From NCBI GenBank assembly GCA_028554755.1, contig JAPTOF010000015.1, positions 6,200,001-6,264,000 on the forward strand: a stretch of DNA of 64,000 nt, read 5' to 3'. Below, in pieces: positions 22,868-34,093 of this stretch. The translations under genes were made by a program, and so were the position numbers. This DNA is from Cordia subcordata. Lineage: Eukaryota; Streptophyta; Magnoliopsida; Boraginales; Cordiaceae. Positions within the stretch are counted from its first letter, which is position 1. The number at the start of each line of letters is the position of its first letter. Under the pieces are notes generated by a model. The model was given only the letters and a program-made list of their open reading frames with translations. It searched no databases and had not been told where the DNA came from.

Positions 22868-24268
22868 ACACCCCCAAACCTTCTCTTTGCTTGTCCCTAA
22901 GCAAGTCCAATCTTAAGTTTATTTCTAAAGCTGATACAATGGGTTGCCTAAAGGATTGACTAGCTATCAAGGTTAGTCTAAGAAGCATGAAGAGGGCATT
23001 CCTATTGTGGAGAGATCCCCAAATCTCTTTGGATCCTCCCTCTACTCATAAGGGGTCTCGTTCCTCGTGGGAATTTCCCAAGTAGCCAATTCACCACAAG
23101 CCTAGGATTCTAACTCCGGCACTCGGGATGTTGATATTTCGTGCTTCCTCAACTAACATGGCCTCTCCAACATGCACCAAGCCTCAAAGATAAGAAGAGA
23201 GAATATACAAACACAATGGCTTATAAAAAGCCTTATTCAAGTACTAAAAAGATGATAACTTGTGCTAAGTTAACATTGTGTCACTTATGCACTTATTCAC
23301 TAACTTTTTTGTGCCCTTGGCTTTTTCTCTTTTTTCACTTCATTTTTTTTTATATTTTTGCACCTTTTTGCCTTTTTCAATTTTTTTGGATTCTTCATGC
23401 TTTGTATTGTATTCACAAAAAGAAAGAAAAAAAAAGGGCTTAGGCACATAAAAAAAGAACCAATCAAGGAAAGGACACTCACATCAACAATTCTTTTCCA
23501 ACACTCTTTCCTACCAAGCTATGGGGTGGCCACATGAGTTATTCTTAAAGGTCCTCACTCCCCACAACTTTGAAGGGCATCCCCTCCAAGACTTAGTTTT
23601 CAAACCACTCTATTCATTTCCCCACAGTGCATCTTATCACAAACCAATAGAGTCAATCACAATAGCCAACACAATGATCAACAAAGAAATAAATGACTCT
23701 ACGTGCATCAAAATTGAAAATTTTTCACCATTTTTAAGCACGTAATGCAATCTATCCTAAGCAAGATATATGAGAAGAAAACCAAACTCCCACACCCCCA
23801 AACCTAAACTTTGCTTGTCCTCAAGCAAATAGAGCAAAACATTTAAACAAGCAAATTGGCATTATAAAGCAAGTAAGGGTGGTGGGGATGGGGTAAAAAC
23901 ATGGGGAACAAGTAGAGAAAGGATAGAAACAACCTTGCATTTTTTTCAAAGCTTTCCATGACAATGATAAATTGCCATACAACTAATCCTGTAACTCACA
24001 ATTCACAAACACTCACGAAAAAAACAAGATTAGTAGCCTTGCCTATGTATGCTTGCATTGTGGCACGTGTAATAATGAGCAATGGTATATCTTATGGGAC
24101 AAAGGCTTGGGATTCAACACTTTGGTTTTGGTGCAAGAAAGATAAAAGAAAGGAAGAAAATAAAAAGAAAAGAAAGTGAAACAAATGCAAAACTACAAAA
24201 TTGAACCTAGATTGCCTCCTAGTAGCACTAACCACCATGCCGTCAGCCGGGCAAACACCAACTCATCT
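22868..24268 (-). other. 3' UTR and polypurine tract of Ath-3
   Basis: The minus strand ends GAGAAGGTTTGGGGGTGT at 22868. A decayed terminal hairpin lies at about 22905-22885. The internal module is intact: TTTGCTTG/CAAGCAAA hairpin at 23829-23810, then a purine tract to 23793. A plus-strand (antisense) frame is open at 23521-23745. No sense ORF is supported. Confidence 0.8.
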
Positions 24269-25490
24269 TCAACTTCCATAGATGGGGTCCTGAAGCATTA
24301 AAACCTCTACACGAGCCATGCTCGAATCATATGTGTGCTTCAGGTGTTGCCCAATCACAGTCAACTCTCGGTTATCCTTTAAGTATTTGATCTTGACTGC
24401 TCCAGAAGGGTAGGCAACCAACACCTCATATGGACCATCCCATCTTGTCTTAAGCTTACCTGGAAAGAGTTTCAATCGTGAGTTAAACAACCAAACTTTA
24501 TTGGAGGGAGAGAAAGATTTCTTAATAATGTGTTTATCATGAATTCTCTTCATCCTATCCTTATAAAGCTTGGCGTTCTCATACGCCTCAAATCTAAGCT
24601 CTTCTAACTCCACTAGGTCCAGCATCCTTTTCTCACCCGCTCTTGCCAAATCAAAATTTAGGGCCTTGATTACCTAATAAATCCTATGCTCAAGTTCTAC
24701 TGGCAAGGGACAAGCTTTCCCATAAACCAATCTATACGGAGATATACCGATGGGATTCTTAAAGGAGGTACAGTAGGCCCACAAAGCATCATTTAGCCTA
24801 ATAGACCAATCTCTCCTATCGAGCCTCACCGTTTTCTCTAAAATGTGCTTGATCTCCCTGTTGGACATCTCTACTTGTCCACTAGTTTGCGGGTGATAAG
24901 TAGTAGTTGCCTTTTGGGCGATCGAATATCTTCTCAACAAGGCTTCTAAAGTCCTATGGCGAAAATGCAAACCCCTATCACTAATCAAGACCTTAGGGAC
25001 TCCAAATCTAGAGAAAATGTTCTCCTTAATGAACTTAACCACTACCCTATGGTCATTAGTACGTGTAGGAATTGCTTCAACCCATTTGGAGACATAATCA
25101 ATGGCCACTAAGATGTATTGGTCCCCAAAGAAAGATGGAAATGGACCCATGAAATCTGTTCCTTAAGCATCAAACAACTCATATGGAAGAATAGGGGACA
25201 AAGGCATCATGTTTCTCCTAGAGATAGACCCAGATTGTTGACATCTAAAACACTTTTTACAATACTCTTGGGCATCCCTAAAGAGAGTGGGCAAAAACAA
25301 TCCACATTGCAAGACCTTCGCGGCGGTCTTCTTCCCACTAAAATGACCCCCACACCCTTCATCATGACACATGCTCGACACATTCTCAAACTCATCTTCT
25401 GGTACACACCGGCGAATCATTTGATCCGCACACACTTTGAAAAGATAGGGATGCTCCTAAAAGAAATGCGTAACTTGTGCTAAGAACCTA
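24269..25490 (-). pseudogene. Integrase (Ath-3)
   Basis: The zinc region (CHDEGCGGHF, CKKCFRCQQSG) is at 25435-25210. The core starts DFMGPFP near 25155. The second acid is intact in LISDRGLHF (near 24980), and the Glu region [15 protein letters not shown] is present near 24880-24830. The C-terminal part (24649-24269) ends [14 protein letters not shown] stop near 24675 and frame changes near 25160 break the frame. All three DDE residues appear to be present, unlike in Ath-1. Confidence 0.88.
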
Positions 25491-25599
25491 TCTTTTTCTC
25501 TCTTCTCCCAATGAAAACGAAAGCGCCCTGTGGCAAGATAATTGACAATATAAGCAAACCAAGGTGTGTGATGAGAGACAGCAAACAATTGCTTATTAA

Positions 25600-27060
25600 G
25601 GAATGAATCATGAAAAGGAGATGGATCACTAGAAGACTCGCTAACAAGACAGGAAAGATGATTCGAAGCTAAATTTTCTTTACCCTTCTTATCCTAGATC
25701 TCAACATCGAACTCTTGAAGAAGGAGCAGCCACCTAATCAAGCGAGGCCTAGATTCTTTCTTAGCTAACAAATACCTCAACGCCGCATGATCGGGGTATA
25801 CAATCACCTTAGACCCTAGGATATATGACCTAAACTTGTCAAGGGAGAAGACTATTGCTAGAAGCTTTTTTTCCATGATGGTATAGTTCTTTTGGGCTTC
25901 ATCAAGAGTCTTGCTAGCATAGTACACAACATGGGGCAACTTATCCTTCCTTTGACCTAAAACAGCTCCTATCACATAATCGGATGTATCACACATAACC
26001 TCAAATAGGAGATTGTAGTTAGGTGGCTGGATAATCAGGGATGTAGACAATAAGGATTTAAGCCTATTGAAAGCCCTAACACAGTCATTATCAAAGTCAA
26101 AAGGGATATCTTGTGCTAGGAGCTTAGAAAAGGGACGTGCAATGTGACTAAAATCCTTAATGAATCTATGGTAGAATCCTGCATGCCCTAGAAAAGATCT
26201 AACATCCTTGGCACACTTAGGGATAGGCAATTTCTCAATCAATTCTACCTTAGCCGGGTCAACTTGAATTCCATTAGATGAAACTACATAACCCAACACT
26301 ATCCCTTGTTGCACCATGAAGTGGGATTTCTCCTAACTCAACACTAGATTCTTCATCACACATCGGTCTAAGACTAAAGAGAGATGTCTCAAGCACTCAT
26401 CAAAACTATCCCCAAAGACTGAGAAGTCATCCATGAATGTCTCTAAATGCTTATCTATTATGTCACTAAAGATGGCCATCATACATCTCTGAAATGTCGC
26501 TGGCGCATTACATAGATCGAAAGGCATTCTCCTATTGGCAAAACGCCATAGGGACAAGTAAAGGTGGTCTTTTGCTGGTCCTCCGGAAACACAAGGATCT
26601 GATTATAGCCCGATAGCCATCTAGAAAATAATAGTAGCTATGCCTAGCTACTCTATCCAAGATCTGGTCTAGAAAAGGCAAAGGGAAATGATCCTTCCTA
26701 GTTTTGGAGTTGAGTTTCCTATAATCAATACAAACTCTCCAACCCGTGGGAGTACGTGTAGGGATAAGCTCTTCTCTCTCATTCTCCACAACCGTGACCC
26801 TGGACTTTTTAGGGACGACTTGAGCCGGGCTAACCCACTCACTATTAGAGATAGGATAAATGATGCCTGCATCTAAAACCTTAATGATCTCTTTTTTAAC
26901 TACTTCACTCATGTGTGGGTTTAGCCTCTTTTGCATCTCCTTAGAAGGAATGGCTCAATCCTCAAGGTGAATACAATGCATACAAACCGAAGGGTCAATA
27001 CCTCTCAAATCATTAATTTTCCATCCTATAGCCTTTCTATGTTTCCTAAGAACCTCTAAG
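25600..27060 (-). pseudogene. Reverse transcriptase and RNase H (Ath-3)
   Basis: RT pieces are [12 protein letters not shown] (near 26750), MPFDLCNAPATFQ (near 26520) and the catalytic FMDDFSVFG (near 26440-26410). RNase H follows (26080-25660) with [20 protein letters not shown] and [13 protein letters not shown], where the usual Thr before the Asp is Pro. At least three breaks occur: a frameshift near 26540-26560, a stop near 26334 (W-type codon to TAG) and a stop after EFDVEI near 25694. Confidence 0.9.
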
Positions 27061-27079
27061 AGACGCTCCTCATGCTCAC

Positions 27080-28140
27080 TAGAAAGAGCGAAAGCTATAA
27101 TGACCGAAAGGATCTCACTAGGGCCTAGGAATGTTACTTCAAATGATCAGAAAGGGCTAGGCTCAACCAAGGGGGACTTAACCTCAACATCATCAATGGT
27201 AACATCATTAGAGTCAAGACTAGAAGGATTAACCTCAAGTGACTTATCAATCAAAGAACTCTCAACTATGGAAGTAGAGGCTATACACTTCCGCTCTAAG
27301 GTGTCTAAATCAAAGCTAGTCAACAATTCCTCAAATTTCCTTAATTCTTCTCCATTGGTCATAGTCTTCGATACAAGGTCCTCGACACAAGAATCAATCA
27401 CTTTAACTCTAAAGCACTCTTCTCCATCCTCTCCTCCTATACTAGCTCTATTCACTGCCTCGGCAACCTTCATGGTAGACCTCAAATTCCCAAATTTCAT
27501 CTCTAATAACCCTAACCTACAATGGATAATGGCATCTGTGGTGGCAAAGAAGGGGCGATCTAGAAGAATGGGTGTAGAATGTCTAGAGTCATGTCCCGAA
27601 TCCATATCTAGCACTATGAAGTCAATCAGGTACACAAACTCACCTACCTGGACCATAACATCCTCTATCACACCCCTAGGTCTATGCTCGGACCTATCAG
27701 CTAGTTGTAGAGTAACATGTGTAGGAGATAACTCACTTAGACCTAGCTGCTGATAAACAGAGTAGGGAATGAGATCACACTAGATCCTAAATCTAACAAG
27801 ACGTGATCAATCTGAGTTTCACGGATCCTACAAGGAATAGTGAAGGCTCCGGGGTCACTCAACTTGGGCGGGAGGCCCGAAGTACAAATACTACTCACCT
27901 TCTTCGTAAGCCTCACCTTCTTAGGAATGTTCGATGACCTATATTTCCTTGTACAAAGATCCTTAAAGAACTTAGAATAAGAGGGGATGGAAAGGATCGC
28001 ATCTATCAAAAGAAGATTGACCTTAAGGTCCTTTAGATGCTCTAAAACCTTGAAAAACCTAGAATCCTCACTAGGTGTAGGCCTTTCTAAGACAGATGGA
28101 AAGGGAACTCTAGGATCAACACCTTTAGACACATGGGAAT
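27080..28140 (-). pseudogene. Protease and linkers (Ath-3)
   Basis: The linker PRVPFPSVLERPTPSEDSR and KDLCTRKYRSSNIPKK lead to the protease motif LLDLGSSV near 27800. A frameshift follows the active-site motif. The distal part (27671-27147) has LLDRPFFATTDAI (Gly of LLGRP changed to Asp) and the acidic protease-RT linker. Confidence 0.83.
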
Positions 28141-30001
28141 CATTAATAGGCTCTTTTCACTCTCGATGTGGGCAGGAAGTGCTACTTTCTCCATGGTCTC
28201 TAATGGGCTTATCTCTCTCAACAGGACCCTCTCTAGAATTTCCTTTAATAGGGCTACTATGTGGTGCTCTAAACTCAAAAGGACCACTAGGTGCAGGCAC
28301 TGCAAAGTCAACTCCCACCCTCTATCCACTACCCTACCACTCCTAAGAGTAGTGACGGCCATAGCCTGGGCCTGAGGGGGATAAGTGGTATCAGTGGAGG
28401 AACAAGATTGGACTCTAGGGTTTACCTTCGACTGAGAAGGCAATTTCCTGGGGTCTGTAGTGCTTAATTGTGTAGCAATCTGTCCTAACTGTGTCTCAAA
28501 CCTAGCTATCTGCTGCCTATAGCTAGCCATCTCTTGCCTATTGTCAGCTAACTCCTGCTGCTGACTAGCTAATGCCTACTGCTGATTCTGAATAAACTGC
28601 ATTAATTTCATCACATCATTACTAAAAGTCTAGCTACTAGAAGGAGCAGGTAAAGCCTGAGGTTGAGGAGCACTAGTGAGATGGGGCTGATTAACATGAT
28701 AGAAACCTGGGGGATATTGAGGATGGGGTCGCTGTTGAGGTGGAACCTGAGGATGTGAAGTAGACTTATGTTGGCCTTATCTCCAAGAAAATTTTGGGTT
28801 GTCCCTCCAACCCGAATTGTATGTGTTTGAGTATGGATTATACTTACTAGAATAACCTTGTATGAAACACACTTGCTCTTTCATGAATTCAAGAAATTGA
28901 AATGCTAAAGGGCAAGCTATTGTCTCATGAGATGACTCGGAACACAATGCATAAACTTCAACAACTAACAAAGCAGAGGAAGAACCTATAGAACTAGTCT
29001 TATGACCTTGGGATGAAAGAGACAAAGAAATGAATTGATCTAGCTTATTTGTCAAAGCCTCAACCTTAGCAGGTAAATCTAAAGAAACTCCAACCTCACT
29101 AACACTTCTTTTGTTACCTCCTGAACTAGACCTTTCCATGGCAAAATTTTGAAAAGAATTTCCAGCCATCATTTCTATTTTCTCCCATGCCTCAGTTGGT
29201 TTAAAAAGATAGAAGCCACCACCGGAGGCGGCATTGACTATCGTCCTATTTTGTTCATTTAAGCCTCAAAAGAAGTATTGCATTAGGTCATGATTGCCGT
29301 ACTCGTGGTGTGGACATTGTCTAAGAAGATCCTTGAACCTCTCCCAAGCCTCATGAAAGGATTCTAGGTCATGTTGGGAGAAAGTCATAATAGTGGTCCT
29401 AAGGTCAGCCGTCTTGGCCATGGGATAAATTTTTTGAAAAAACTTAGATTGAAGCTCAGCCCATATAGTAATGCAACCATTAGGTAAGGAATGCAACCAA
29501 GTCCTAGCCTTGTCCTTAAGAAAGAAAGGAAACAATCTTAGATGTATGACCTCTTGGGAGACATTGAGGACATGGAGAGTGGAACTTATCTCAACAAAAT
29601 CAGTGATATGATCTAGAGGACTCTCATTGCTTCCCTATGGAAGGAAGAAAGCATGGCCAACATATTAGGCTTAATCTCGAAGTTCATCTCCCCCAAACCC
29701 AGAATTTGAATAGCCAAATTAGGCTCAAAGGCTTCAGGGAGAAAGAATTGCTTAAGAGTGGGTTCCTCATCCATAGGTGGGTTTGGTCTACGGGGCTCTC
29801 ATCTAAAATAATCTTGGGCTTGATGCCCAAGGTGATCATGAGGTGGAATGGGATTCATTGGGGATTGGGAGGATTAGGAGGGTGATTGGGATCGGCCATC
29901 TCCTCAAGAAGATCTCTTAAATTCCTAAAATGTCTTGCTATTCTATTGGGTTCAGGATTAAGAGGAACTAGGGGATTTCTAAGGGAGCTCCTACCAAGCA
30001 T
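28141..30001 (-). pseudogene. gag: gag (Ath-3)
   Basis: The ATG is at 30001 (MLGRSSLRNPLVP). The capsid domain includes ARTWLHSLPNG (near 29500), SKFFQKIYPMAKTADL and SFHEAWERFKDLLRQC (29535-29266). The zinc knuckle at about 28950-28900 reads YALCSESSHETIAC, so the first Cys of CX2CX4HX4C is Tyr, as in Ath-1. A Gln-rich segment (28600-28480) follows. Several stops and frameshifts interrupt the reading. Confidence 0.87.
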
Positions 30002-30258
30002 GCACAAACTATCCTAACTCCGTCCACTTCAACCCCCAAAAACTTCAATATTCCTAAAACTATAGCAAATAAACCACAATCCTAGAAACTCTACTAAAAA
30101 CAAAAGCAAAGGCTGAAATAGATAAACAAAAACTAAAGCAAGATAATATGAACAATAAACAAGATAAGCAAAAACTAAACAAACTATAAAGGAAAAGAAA
30201 GAAAACAAGAAAAAGCAACTATCAAAACACACAAACGAATAATACAAACCACCGTGCC

Positions 30259-30276
30259 TCCCCGGCAACAGCGCCA
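30259..30276 (-). other. Primer-binding site of Ath-3 (tRNA-Asp type)
   Basis: Minus strand TGGCGCTGTTGCCGGGGA differs from the tRNA-Asp complement at one base (C to T). It starts six bases after the LTR end. Confidence 0.9.
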
Positions 30277-30282
30277 AGAACT

Positions 30283-32151
30283 TGATGTACGTCTCTCGAG
30301 TGTAAGCTCTAAAGAATCACAAGCTCACGGATCGATGCAGTGTAGTATGTGCGAGAACAGGTGTCGAACCACATGGAGGCTATGTTGTGGGAGGGATTCT
30401 ACATATGTGTTCTAGAGTGTGCCTAAGAAGGAAACTTAAACTAGCTATTTTTTGGCATTTTTGGATGGTCGAGACTCTAATTAAGGAAAGTAAAACTACA
30501 CTATAGGAAAGGGGAAATGTGGAGACAAGCTATCTAGAGAGAACTAACAAATGGAAAGGATTAGGGTGACATCTACTTCTTAATGGGTAATCCTAGATTC
30601 TAATACTATGGGATTACATGGAATGGCTTAATCATCAATTGCTCTTTTACTAGGTTGCTAAGTTAATGTCCAAATTTCTCCCTAAGTGGCGCCGCCTAGA
30701 GCTATGGCGTGGTCTTTATGACCTAGGGCCTTAAGAGTGACTAACTAGCTTCCTAGGTGACCTAGAACAAACCTACCCTAGTACCTAAATCATTGGCTGG
30801 ATTTAAAGCCAAGACCTAGTGTCGCTAGAGTCGACTAAATCTACTCAGAAGCCTATTGGCAGGATTTAAAGCCAAAGGAGACTTGATTTGACCTATTAAT
30901 ACATTCATACATGTTCTAAGCCAAGGTGTTTACGAATAAAGGGACCTATTCGACTATCAAACATTGTCATGGTTGGATTACACCATTAAAAGCACTTTTG
31001 AATCAACATGTATGCAATATTGATGTCATATTTACTACTAGGCATGCAAACATACACATGGACATGAATATAAGCAATACCCACTTCATAAAATCCACAC
31101 ATTCATTAACGCATAGACATGATTATAAAATGGATTAGAGGTGTTTCGTAGCAAATAGACTTCAATTTATACAAATGCAACTCTCATAGGCATATTATCA
31201 AACACCTAGACATGTATTGAATAATAGCCATTGAAACACGAAAAGCATAGCATATGTATATACATTAAGCCATTGAATCCCATAATAAAGAAGTAAAGGA
31301 TCAACCCATTACACAAGTGTCATCACCCTAAACAAATCTTCTCAAACATAATATAATAAAAGATGAAAGAGAAAAGAGAAAACTCCCCTTCCATCCTAGT
31401 AATCCTTGTACAAATTCCTTGAGTAGCCTTTGTTCCAAGTGTTTGAATCCCTCCAAATAAGTTGAAGCTAGGTGAAAAGTGTGTGTGTGTTGGAGGTTGG
31501 TGAAAGAGGAATTAGGGTTTTGGAGATGGGTGTGAAAGAATATGACTTAATTAATTACAAAATGACCAAAAGTGGGCTTATATAGCTAATTTCTGCGACT
31601 ACCGGAACACTCTACCGGACTGGTACCAAGGGGTCTCTATTCCGGTAGTAGAAGCTTGCTCTCTATTTTTGGCGGAATAGTGAACTGGTGCACCAGTACC
31701 AAAGGCCCTCTATTCTGATAGTAGAAATATGCTTTCTATTTTTGGAGGAATAGTGAGCCGGTACACTGGTACTTTGAAGCCAGTGTTCCGGTAGTATCTC
31801 TTTGCTCTCTTTTGGCTTCGTTTTAGTTCCGTTTTGATTCCAATTGTCTTGAACTTTGTCCAAAAGCCTCCAAACTTGATTTTCTTCCACTTTTCATCTT
31901 CAATTATGCTTCCAATCCTTGCTCAAATAATCTCCATCTTTGTTGATCTTTAAAGAATCCTCAATCTCACCTATAACATCCAAAACAAGCCATTAATGTA
32001 GCATTTACCCTTTAAACTCAACTATATATAGTTGTATACACTTAAGCCTATACCTAGCACAAGTACTACATTAATGCAACTATTAAGCTCAATACACCTC
32101 CAAAATATAGACAAATAACAATTCAAACACATACAAAAACACAACACATCA
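30283..32151 (-). repeat. 5' LTR of Ath-3 (1869 bp)
   Basis: Minus strand TGATGTGTTG...GTACATCA. On the plus strand it is followed by GTCAT at 32152-32156. It carries the ACCGGT-type array near 31600-31800, with CCAAAAATAG-type boxes at 31672-31663 and near 31745-31736. Confidence 0.93.
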
Positions 32152-32875
32152 GTCATCTATTAAGGAAAACAAGATATCAATTTCGAGGTTATTAGATGAT
32201 AAATCTCTTGGAGTTAAGAATCATTATGTTGAGGAGAATAGCAACTCTAAGAAGACACATAGGAAAGAAATTAGCGTGCTTGGAAGAATGATCTATGGGT
32301 CTTTTTGGATCCTTAATGATTTATTGATGGAAATAAAGCCTATTAAGATTGAATCCACCCTTCTTGAGGAGTTAGAATGACCTAGGCTTAAACATGTTAT
32401 ATCTTATGGAGAAGACAAATTTATTACTTCATCATCCTTTACCCTTGACATTCCTTTTTCAAGAGTTGTTCCCACTTCCTTTTCCTATTCTGTTGAGTCT
32501 CCTTCTTTGGAACTCACGTTTGCGCCTTTTAGTTTAGAACACTTTCATCTAGGGTTAGAAAGCGTGTTTCCTATGTTGCATGCATTTGACTAATCTTTAA
32601 CCCATGGGGATAGTGTATTTTTAGCCCTTGATTTAGAAAAAAAGGCCATGGGGTGGTTAGTGAAAGAGCAAGTGGGGCATGTTCTTTTATGTTTGTGCAC
32701 GACACCTTCCATACTTGTACACACATTCTCTTTTGATAGTTTGGGGTGGGATCTTGAAAAGGGTTCATTACCCTATCATATAGTGCATGACCCTTTTCAC
32801 TCTATCGTCTGTGCTTGGTTGAATATTCAACAATTTGTGCCTCTTAATTTTAAACATGTATGGCTCAGACATTAG
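32152..32875 (+). pseudogene. Unrecognised H ORF, C-terminal part (right copy)
   Basis: This continues the H frame past the Ath-3 insertion and ends LNFKHVWLRH followed by a stop at 32873. Compared with the left copy it carries two extra stops (near 32379 and 32591) but keeps Lys where the left copy stops at 22665. The frame agrees in both copies over about 190 codons. Distinctive pieces are FSFDSLGWDLEKGSLPYHIV and SIVCAWLNIQQFVPLNF. I do not recognise the family. Confidence 0.6.
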
Positions 32876-34093
32876 CGCCCTGGCTGGAGGCGTTCAATCA
32901 GCGTTGCTAGGAGGCACCTTAGACATGTTTATATTCCATTTTCTTTCCTTGTTTTCCTTTTCTTTTATTTTCTTTTAGTAGTTTAGTTCTCTTGATTTTC
33001 ATTTTCTTTTTGTTCTCTTTCTTTTTCACCTTTCCAAGTGCTAATCCTCAATTCTGTCATTTCCTCTTTTGTATACACCTTGTTTATCCTTTGATGATGC
33101 CAATGCAAGCTTGCATGGCATATGCTACTAATCTTGTGCTTTGTGAATGTTTGTGTTTTGTTGAAAAATAGGGTTAGTAGCTGAATTATTGATCATTGGC
33201 ATTAAAGAGCTTCAAATAAACACAAGGTTGTATCTATCATTTCTCCACTTGTCCCTTTATATCTACCTCGTCCCCACTAGCCTTACTTCCTTTGTGTCGC
33301 CTAATTTCTTGTTGAGTAGGATTGTTCTATTTGCTTGACGACAAGAAAGTTTAGCTATGGGGTTTGCAGGAGTTTGGTTTTATTGTCATATGCTTTATTT
33401 AGGGTAGATTGCATTAAGTGCTTAAGATGGTAAAAAAAATTTTGATTTTGACACATGAAGAGTTGTTTATTTCTTGGTTGATCGTTGCGTTGGCTTTTGT
33501 GATTAACTCAATTGATTGGTGAATATGAGTTGCATTGTGGGGAATAAATAGAGTGGAGAGAGAACTGGATATTAGAGGGGATGCCCTTGAAAGTTATAAG
33601 GAGTGAGGACGTTAAGAATGCCCCTTATAGCCACCCCATGACTTGGTAGGAAAAAGTGAAGGAAAAAAAGGGGTTGTTGATACGAATGCCCCTTCCTTGA
33701 TTGGGTTTTCTTCTTGTAATATGAATAAGGCTTTTTATAAGCCATTGTGTTTGTATATTCTGTCTTCTTGTCTTTGAGGCTTGGTGCATGTTAGGGAGGC
33801 CATGTTAGTTGAGGGAGCACGAAATATCAACATCCCGAGTGCATGAGTTAAAATCCTAGGCTTGTGGTGGATTGGTTACTCGGGAAATTCCTACGAGAAA
33901 CGAGACCCCTTATGAGTAGAGGGAGGATCCAAAGAGATTTGGGGATCTCTCCACAATAGGAATGCCCCCTTCATGCTTCTTAGACTAACTTTGATAGAGA
34001 GTCAATCCTTTAGGCAATCCATTGTATCGGCTTTAGAGATAAAATTTAAGATTGGGCTTTCTTGAGGACAAGCAAGGAGAAGGTTGGGGGTGT
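32876..34093 (+). other. Athila-like 3' UTR and polypurine tract of H
   Basis: Homologous to 6991-8368 with a roughly 230-base deletion near 33715. The internal hairpin module is decayed (TTGCTTGACGACAAG at 33331-33345). The terminal module is CTTTCTTGAGGACAAGCAAG near 34057-34076, then GAGAAGGTTGGGGGTGT up to the LTR. Confidence 0.8.

Larger units (their letters stand above)
22868..32151 (-). mobile_element. Ath-3: Athila-type element, minus strand, without an adjacent 3' LTR
   Basis: On the minus strand: 5' LTR (32151-30283), primer site (30276-30259), gag, protease, RT, RNase H, integrase, 3' UTR and polypurine tract ending at 22868. At most the first three LTR bases (TGA) follow the tract before H sequence starts. 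A same-subfamily LTR lies 800 bases further at 22068-20119. GTCAT follows the 5' LTR at 32152-32156, matching the target duplication of the solo LTR. Confidence 0.9.
18791..34093 (+). mobile_element. H: non-autonomous Athila-related element, interrupted by Ath-3 and a solo LTR
   Basis: H's own sequence lies at 18791-20118 and 32152-34093, with a second copy of part of it at 22069-22865. The 3' UTR (32876-34093) and polypurine tract are clearly Athila-like, and the right LTR at 34094 follows directly. In place of gag-pol there is an unrelated reading frame. I see no RT or integrase motif. No primer site is visible at 18791, so the left border with the Ath-2 LTR is uncertain. Without insertions the internal part is about 3.3 kb. 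Confidence 0.6.
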
